The notes under the pieces: generated by a model | What the model was told of the DNA's origin: nothing | The model's input: only the letters and a program-made list of their open reading frames with translations | Databases searched by the model: none | Position numbers and translations under genes: made by a program | DNA from: Coriobacteriia bacterium | GTDB lineage: Bacteria > Actinomycetota > Coriobacteriia > Coriobacteriales > RUG033 | Direction of reading: 5' to 3' | DNA length: 64,000 nt | NCBI GenBank assembly: GCA_015655215.1 | Contig: JAATFL010000017.1 | Span: 1-64,000, forward strand | Shown: positions 57,984-64,000 of the stretch, in pieces | Numbering within the stretch: position 1 is the stretch's first letter | Layout of the letters: the number at the start of each line of letters is the position of its first letter

Positions 57984-59420
57984 ATGAGACAATCCAAGCA
58001 GGATACCGTTGTGCTGATAGTCTGCGCCGCAATGTTCATCGCAAGCTGCACACCGTTTTCATTCGTTGTCTCAACATTCGGGAACTATCCTGCCTCCGAG
58101 TCACTGAATCAATGCTATGCCCTCCCCATGCTTGGAAGCATCATCCTGAGCACGCTTGTCGGCCTTGCTTCAAACGGCGGAGCGAACACGAATCGATTCC
58201 TGGGCAATCTCGTGCTCTTCGGAGGCTTCATCCTGTATTTCCTTGGATCAATCCTCTTTGTGATCATCATGATCCTCGGCCTTCCCGCCGACGTTGGCTA
58301 CCTTGCTGGCGTCCTTACCGGAGTCGGTTATCTTCCCGTCGGGTACATCTGGTACCGCAAGCTCATCGAGGTCGACACCGTTGCCCTCATACCATGTTCC
58401 TCTGCCGCCTTGGGTATAGCCGGTGCACTGCTCTTCTTGATGAGCTGTGTACCGCTTGGTGCCCAGTACATCCTATTTGCGGTCTTCCTGACAGGTGGTC
58501 TCTATCTGCCTTTCTCCGAGCTGCTCTCTGACGATGCTGCTTTTGGGCATGCTCCCAAGTCGGTCGGATTCCGTCAGGTCATGGACAAGATGGGGAAGGT
58601 GGGAGGGCTCGTCATCGTGCCCGGTCTCGCATTGCTGTTGTTCGCATTCATGACAGGTGTACGCAAGCAAGCTCTGGTTGGCACATTCGACAACGAGATG
58701 TTCGGAGCGATCAGCGCTGCTCTCATCGCGTTCTTCTGTGCACTCTATTTCAGAAAAGGGCCGTTCGCTCCATTCACGATACGTGTGGTCGTTCCCATAT
58801 CGATTGGCATCCTCGCCGTGTTCGATGCCTTTCCCGATGGATCCATGCCCCTCTATTGGGGAGGAATGCTCCTTTACACGTTCATCTTCTTCGTCGCAGT
58901 CGTCTCGATACCGACCTTGATGGAGATGGTTAGAGCTGAGAGCCTTCCGGCGGCGATACCCCTCTGCTTGATCACGGGAAGCATGTGCATTGCCTCGCTG
59001 GGCGGCATCTGCTTCCATCTGCTTTCCCCCGTTCCGGATTATGGACCCTATCTTCGAGGTGCATCCGCTATTTTCTTTGCGATTATCCTTGCCGTGCTTA
59101 CCACCGAATCATGGAAGACCTATGCCTCCCGTACCTTGAACGATGTTGCCGACGGGCCGGATGGGGTTTTCTCGAAAAGGAAGTTGGACTTTGAGGAGCG
59201 ATGCTTGCTGATTGCGCAGACCAAGAGGCTCTCCAAGCGCGAGTCCCAGGTACTTGTGCTTCTCGGTCGTGGACACAGCGTCGTGTACATCTCGGACAGT
59301 CTCTTCATAGCAGAGAGCACCGCCCGAACACATATCGGGAATATCTATAGGAAACTCGGCATTCGCTCTCGAGATAACCTTCTCACGTTGATCGACGCCG
59401 TCGGTGAAGATGGCGAGTAA
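57984..59420 (+). CDS. Membrane-embedded LuxR-type HTH regulator
   Basis: Multiple TM segments then LSKRESQVLVLLGRGHSVVYISDSLFIAESTARTHIGNIYRKLGIRSRDNLLTLID. Confidence 0.9.
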   Translation: MRQSKQDTVVLIVCAAMFIASCTPFSFVVSTFGNYPASESLNQCYALPMLGSIILSTLVGLASNGGANTNRFLGNLVLFGGFILYFLGSILFVIIMILGLPADVGYLAGVLTGVGYLPVGYIWYRKLIEVDTVALIPCSSAALGIAGALLFLMSCVPLGAQYILFAVFLTGGLYLPFSELLSDDAAFGHAPKSVGFRQVMDKMGKVGGLVIVPGLALLLFAFMTGVRKQALVGTFDNEMFGAISAALIAFFCALYFRKGPFAPFTIRVVVPISIGILAVFDAFPDGSMPLYWGGMLLYTFIFFVAVVSIPTLMEMVRAESLPAAIPLCLITGSMCIASLGGICFHLLSPVPDYGPYLRGASAIFFAIILAVLTTESWKTYASRTLNDVADGPDGVFSKRKLDFEERCLLIAQTKRLSKRESQVLVLLGRGHSVVYISDSLFIAESTARTHIGNIYRKLGIRSRDNLLTLIDAVGEDGE

Positions 59421-59631
59421 GGGTTTCTGCTTGCCTCGTCTCATATATGTTGAACTGCGGAGATCGTGCAAACTCATCAAATACCGCGATGCCCAAGGAC
59501 GCATAGGAATGAAATTCCATCAATAGAGCGATGCCCTGTAAGGTTCTCTGCACCCTACAATGCCGAGGCCACGGCAACGGGTCGCGGCCTTGCGCCCTGG
59601 CGCAGGATTTCCTAGGTTACGGAGATATGGC

Positions 59632-61407
59632 ATGAGGGAATCGGAGAACGGGAATGAGGGTACCGCACGTATGAGCTTTGAGCGCAGGAGCTTCCTGCGC
59701 ATGGGAGCTGTGGCGGCGGCAGGGGTTGCGGCAGCTGGTCTTGTCGCCTGCAGTCCAGGTACGGGTGACGGCAACACGACCACTTCGGAGACGACCAGCA
59801 CTTCCTCTTGGCGCACCGCACCAGCCGCAGTCGGCGACTCCGAGATTGTCGAGACGTACGATTGCGATGTGCTGGTCATCGGTCTTGGACACGCGGGTTG
59901 CACGGCCCTACGTGCTGCATCGGAGGCCGGTGCCTCGGTTTGCGCAATGGTCAACCAACCCGAGAGCAGCATGGTCTTCATGTCGGGTGGCCAGGTCGGC
60001 CATATCAACTCACAGTTCCTTGGCGGCAATGGCGTTCCTACGGTCGATGCCGTTGAGTTTGTCAACGACTGGCAGGTACGTTCCAACAACCGTTCGAACC
60101 CCGGTCTGGTCATGAACTATACCAACAACTGCGGGACCTGCTTCGACTGGCTCACTGACTGCCTGACATCCGGCGAAAAGACTGCGATCACCATCCGCGA
60201 GTGGCCCAACAGCGATGCTCGCCATATGACCAACTACTCAGGTGTCAAGACGTGGGTCGGTACCGCGAACACCGGTAGCTATCAGACTGCCATGCTACAG
60301 AACTGCATCAGCATCGCCGTCAACGCAGGAGGAAAGATATACTACGGTACAACCGGATCCCAGCTCATCACCGACAGCAGCGGAGCTGTGACCGGTGCAT
60401 ACGGTAAGAACGATAGCGGCTATGTCCGAGTCAACGCCTCCAAAGGTGTGATCATCGCGACGGGTGACTTCTCTGGCAACACCGACATGTGCAAGGACCT
60501 CTTGACGGAGATCGTCAATGCCATGGGACCCGACGATTCCTTCTCCAGCGTGAGTGGGCGCGATGGTTCGGGCATACAGATGGGCTATTGGGCGGGTGGA
60601 CGTCTTGACCCATGCATGAGCGCTATGGATGGTGCCTATATCTATCCATGTGATTCGCCAACCGACCCTCTGGGCGCGACATCCGCCCTCTGGATCAACG
60701 CAAATGGCGAGCGCTACTGCAACGAGGGATTCGGCTCGACCGAGCTTGAGGCATTCCCCGGTGCCCGTCAGCCGAGCGGTGATCTCTACACCATCTTCGA
60801 CAGCAACTACGAGGCCCTCATCAAGGCGCAGCCTTTCGGTCACATGAGCTTCGATTACGTCAACAGCGATTTCTCGTCCCTTGCGACGACTTTGACCACC
60901 TCCTACACCAACGGTGCGAGCGGTTCAAACGGAACCACGACAGACGACTCATCATCAAGCGGTGGCGATAAGGCCACGATGGCGGCCACGAACGTCTTCG
61001 CTGCGGATACCGTCGAGACGCTTGGCACCTATCTTGGCTTCACCGGCACCACCCTCACCAACTTCGTCGCAACGGTAAAACGCTATAACGAACTGTGTGC
61101 ACAGGGCATCGATGAGGACTTCGGGAAGGATTCCGCCCTGCTGTTCCCCATCTCAAACCCTCCCTACTATGGATACCATGGGAAGAAGGAACTCGGGTCG
61201 ATCATGGTCACAACATCTGGTCTGTTGATCGACAAGAACGGCCAGGTTCTCAGCGAGGATTATCAGCCAATCAAGGGCCTCTTCGCCGCTGGCAATGCAT
61301 CTGGTTCTCGATTCGGTTTTGAGTACTTCACCTCGATTGCCGGAGAGTCTCTCTCCATGGCCCAGACCATGGGCATGGTGACCGGCGGGTACGTGGCAAA
61401 ACTCTAG
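59632..61407 (+). CDS. Tat-exported FAD-dependent oxidoreductase (fumarate/urocanate-reductase-like), putative lipoprotein
   Basis: MSFERRSFLRMGAVAAAGVAAAGLVACSPG (twin-arginine + lipobox; alternative start 59671); CDVLVIGLGHAGCTALRAASEAGASVCAM; GLFAAGNASGSRFGFEYFTSIAGESLSMAQTMGMVTGGYVAK. Confidence 0.9.
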   Translation: MRESENGNEGTARMSFERRSFLRMGAVAAAGVAAAGLVACSPGTGDGNTTTSETTSTSSWRTAPAAVGDSEIVETYDCDVLVIGLGHAGCTALRAASEAGASVCAMVNQPESSMVFMSGGQVGHINSQFLGGNGVPTVDAVEFVNDWQVRSNNRSNPGLVMNYTNNCGTCFDWLTDCLTSGEKTAITIREWPNSDARHMTNYSGVKTWVGTANTGSYQTAMLQNCISIAVNAGGKIYYGTTGSQLITDSSGAVTGAYGKNDSGYVRVNASKGVIIATGDFSGNTDMCKDLLTEIVNAMGPDDSFSSVSGRDGSGIQMGYWAGGRLDPCMSAMDGAYIYPCDSPTDPLGATSALWINANGERYCNEGFGSTELEAFPGARQPSGDLYTIFDSNYEALIKAQPFGHMSFDYVNSDFSSLATTLTTSYTNGASGSNGTTTDDSSSSGGDKATMAATNVFAADTVETLGTYLGFTGTTLTNFVATVKRYNELCAQGIDEDFGKDSALLFPISNPPYYGYHGKKELGSIMVTTSGLLIDKNGQVLSEDYQPIKGLFAAGNASGSRFGFEYFTSIAGESLSMAQTMGMVTGGYVAKL

Positions 61408-61426
61408 ACATCCATCAGACTCTTGG

Positions 61427-61471
61427 TCACCAGACGGTATCCGAACATCGACAACGGGTACCGTCTGGTGA
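61427..61471. terminator. Hairpin downstream of flavoprotein gene
   Basis: tcaccagacggtatcc / gggtaccgtctggtga, 16-bp stem with one wobble; no clear T tract. Confidence 0.45.
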
Positions 61472-61726
61472 TCCGTAGTATCTCAGGCGAGAAAGCGAGG
61501 GATGCAGGTGCCAGACCCGGAGGAAGCCTCGACGGTGGGGGTGATGGGTAGTGGCGAGAAGGTATCCGCACATGCTGGACCAACATAGAAGCAGTTGGGA
61601 AACGTTTTGGTGCCTTTCACTTGAAGCCATGAATGGGTCATATCGCTGAACCTATAATGGCTCCTTCGATGTTATCGGTGCTTTTCCTGTTGCCACACGT
61701 TCTTCGATGGGTTGGAAGGGTCGTCT

Positions 61727-62452
61727 ATGCCATCTCTTGCCGAGGGCCGGGAGCCCTTGTCATCCAAGGGGCGTCTCGCCATCTTGGGGGCCAGCTTGGT
61801 TCTCGGCATGCTCGTCTTCTTGTATGCCTATATCGGGATGAACCAGTACACCGGCTTGGGTGTGTTGGACCAACCGCTCCTGTCCTGGATGCTTCTCCAA
61901 CGCAACTCCACGGTCACGGATGTCATGGAGATGGTCTCAACCGTCGCAGACCCTTCCGTACTCGCCGGAATCGTCATCACCTGCGCGGTGGTCTGGGCAT
62001 TCGTCAAACGTGAGATCATCCGACCAACCTTGCTCATCGCCGCGATGGGCCTCGCCGCGGCGACCTCGACGCTGCTGAAGATCGTCTTGATGAATCCCCG
62101 TCCGCCCCTGGCGGACATGGTCCTTCCCTATGAGGCGGATTACTCGTTTCCATCAGGTCACACGCTCGGTATGCTTGTCTTCCTGCTGGTACTGGGCTAC
62201 CTGGTATACTCTCGCCGTTTCGACAGGGGGCGGTTCTGCGGTTGGACCGTATTCGCGTTCCTGGCAGCAGCCACAGTCGCATCCAGTCGTCTGTATCTTG
62301 GGTATCATTGGGTGACGGACGTGGTCGCTTCGTTTGGCCTGGGGTTCATCATCCTTGCGATGGTCGTGATTGCAGATGAACTCGTCTCGAGACACCTCGG
62401 TGGCGGAGGTCGTGTCGCGCTCGATGGTGACGTTGGATGGAGCCAAGATTGA
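61727..62452 (+). CDS. PAP2-family phosphatase
   Basis: KIVLMNPRPPLAD; YSFPSGHTLGMLVFLLVLGYLVY; SRLYLGYHWVTDVVASFGLG. Confidence 0.88.
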   Translation: MPSLAEGREPLSSKGRLAILGASLVLGMLVFLYAYIGMNQYTGLGVLDQPLLSWMLLQRNSTVTDVMEMVSTVADPSVLAGIVITCAVVWAFVKREIIRPTLLIAAMGLAAATSTLLKIVLMNPRPPLADMVLPYEADYSFPSGHTLGMLVFLLVLGYLVYSRRFDRGRFCGWTVFAFLAAATVASSRLYLGYHWVTDVVASFGLGFIILAMVVIADELVSRHLGGGGRVALDGDVGWSQD

Positions 62453-62997
62453 ACGGTCGCGCAAGACTCTCAGCTGACGAGGCGGTGCATGCCGGTTTCG
62501 ATTTCATGCTCGTCTTGAAGACGTTCTTCGCTATCGGCGAGGTTGCCTGTGGCATCGCGCTGTTCTTCCTCACTCCCGATCTCATCCAACATGCGGTCGG
62601 GTTCTTCACAGGTGGTGAACTTGCGACGGATTCGACGGATTTCGTCGCAACCCGTCTCGTCGCATGGGCCGACACGTTCTCACTGGATACCGAGCGGTTT
62701 GGGATGATCTACCTCATCTCCCATGGCGTGGCGAAGCTTGTCGTGCTTGCGCTACTGTGGAAGGGCAAATCCTGGTCTTACCCTCTCTCGGTCACCCTGT
62801 TCACGGCATTCATCGTCTACCAACTCCATCGCTTCGTCTATACCCACTCCCCGATGCTCATCGTCCTAACGGTCCTCGATGTGGTGATGATCGTCCTCAC
62901 CATCCTTGAGTACAGACGATTGAGGCGAGTCTCATGTCCTCCCATCGGAGGTGGGACACCGGATGCCGAGAACGAGAAGCGTGGGGACTGCATCTGA
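62449..62997 (+). CDS. DUF2127 domain-containing membrane protein
   Basis: HAGFDFMLVLKTFFAIGEVACGIALFFL; RFGMIYLISHGVAKLVVLALLWKGKSWSYPLSVTLFTAFIVYQLHRF; start codon (ttg) near the PAP2 stop is uncertain. Confidence 0.75.
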   Translation: MNGRARLSADEAVHAGFDFMLVLKTFFAIGEVACGIALFFLTPDLIQHAVGFFTGGELATDSTDFVATRLVAWADTFSLDTERFGMIYLISHGVAKLVVLALLWKGKSWSYPLSVTLFTAFIVYQLHRFVYTHSPMLIVLTVLDVVMIVLTILEYRRLRRVSCPPIGGGTPDAENEKRGDCI

Positions 62998-63159
62998 TCG
63001 AGGGAGGGGAGAAGGGAGGTTTCCTCCATGGATGGAATGCCACGTAGCGCTGCTTGACAGTGCACGTGCAAGAGGGGAGCATGGGGGGATGCAGAGGTCT
63101 TCTGCCCGTCGATGCACAGCAGCCCTGTGGCCAGGCGGTCGAGGAGAGGGGCGTGTGCC

Positions 63160-63396
63160 ATGCAGCGCCGATTCAAGGTCAACTCATACACCACATACAG
63201 CATCGGATGCTTCCTCGTCTGGGCGATCATCTTCGGAATAGGCGCCCTGCATCCTCAGGATACGGGGCATGTCCTACTGCTCGTCTTCGGGGGGTGGTTC
63301 ATCGGTTGGCTCTCGGCGACGATAGCCCGCTACGTCTACCCGCCACCGAAGCAGGAACGCACGGACCGCCCAAACGAGCATACACGGGCGATGTGA
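63160..63396 (+). CDS. Small hypothetical membrane protein
   Basis: MQRRFKVNSYTTYSIGCFLVWAIIFGIGALHPQDTGHVLLLVFGGWFIGWLSATIARYVYPP, two TM helices. Confidence 0.5.
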   Translation: MQRRFKVNSYTTYSIGCFLVWAIIFGIGALHPQDTGHVLLLVFGGWFIGWLSATIARYVYPPPKQERTDRPNEHTRAM

Positions 63397-63778
63397 GCGA
63401 TGAGAGGGAATGGCGGTGGGACCCCGACAGGATGGGACCTGCTTATCCATAAATGTAAATTTGTTTGGCTTTGATCCGCGATTCCCGATTGATTGGCCGT
63501 GGACGGAGAAGGTCTTATCCGGACAATACCATCGCCCTGCCCCTCATACGCATAATCGAAAAGGGCGAGCATCCGCTACGAAGGGCTGGTGGCATGCGTA
63601 TGTGGGAAAGCCATGATTGCGAGCAACGGTTTTGGAATAGCGAAGAGGCAAAATCTTATCGTGCGAGGCATGCGGTTCGTCGATTCTCCATCGTCAATTA
63701 ACTGTCTTTTAGAATAATCGAGGTCATTTTGGAACCTATAAGCTAAAATCAATTAGGAATGCTCTTGAAAATACCGTT

Positions 63779-63810
63779 CAATAGCTATATTGTTAACAAT
63801 ATAGCTATTG
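63779..63810. promoter_or_regulatory. Perfect 32-bp palindrome (candidate operator or structured site)
   Basis: caatagctatattgtt|aacaatatagctattg, self-complementary over all 32 bases, in AT-rich intergenic DNA. Confidence 0.6.
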
Positions 63811-63824
63811 TAGAAATGTAGCGT

Positions 63825-64000
63825 ATGGCGCGCTTGTCACTTTTCGTCCATGGAGATCAGGCTATACATCTGCTCGTGCCAAGTTGGGAAGAACTTGTGC
63901 CCCATATGGAGGGTTACGTGAAACTGGGATTTTATCCAACGAAAAGACCGCATGGAGAGTCCTCGACCAACGAAGCCTTTCCTTTAACGCAACCAGCATG
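63825..64000 (+). CDS. Possible start of a gene running off the window
   Basis: Open frame from ATG 63825 to window end: MARLSLFVHGDQAIHLLVPSWEELVPHMEGYVKLGFYPTKRPHGESSTNEAFPLTQPA; no clear SD. Confidence 0.2.
   Translation, partial: MARLSLFVHGDQAIHLLVPSWEELVPHMEGYVKLGFYPTKRPHGESSTNEAFPLTQPA

Overview
This is a GC-rich bacterial chromosomal window. Gene content (Tat-exported flavoproteins paired with LuxR-type membrane regulators, compact plsC-ispH-DUF512-der-plsY-gpsA housekeeping runs) suggests an anaerobic actinobacterium of the Coriobacteriia/Eggerthellaceae type; this assignment is inference only. From ~1 to 42.5 kb it is mostly dense plus-strand housekeeping genes: ABC-F, deoB, scpA/scpB, rluB, tyrA, aroA, cmk, plsC, ispH, der, plsY, gpsA, rpe, a cysteine desulfurase, coaBC, a Crp/Fnr regulator and a large FAD/Fe-S oxidoreductase. 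Two tRNAs are present (Val-CAC, Pro-GGG). From ~42.85 kb, directly after tRNA-Pro, the sequence becomes an AT-richer, poorly coding accessory stretch. It is followed by tandem NlpC/P60 hydrolases and then a respiratory-type region with three Tat/lipobox flavoproteins, two membrane LuxR regulators, a TetR regulator and a SufS-like/ThiF-like gene pair. Observations most worth follow-up: (i) an apparent RNase HI-QueD fusion with a strong internal Shine-Dalgarno/ATG in front of the QueD module; (ii) an ArsS-type radical SAM gene plus AhpD-like partner next to an MTA/SAH-type deaminase; (iii) the flavolipoprotein/LuxR region with G/C-tract palindromes in a divergent promoter; (iv) a perfect 32-bp palindrome near the right edge; (v) a collagen-like zinc-ribbon protein; (vi) a Met/Pro-rich tail on the FAD/Fe-S protein. 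All function calls come from reading motifs in the translated ORFs; no database search was run.
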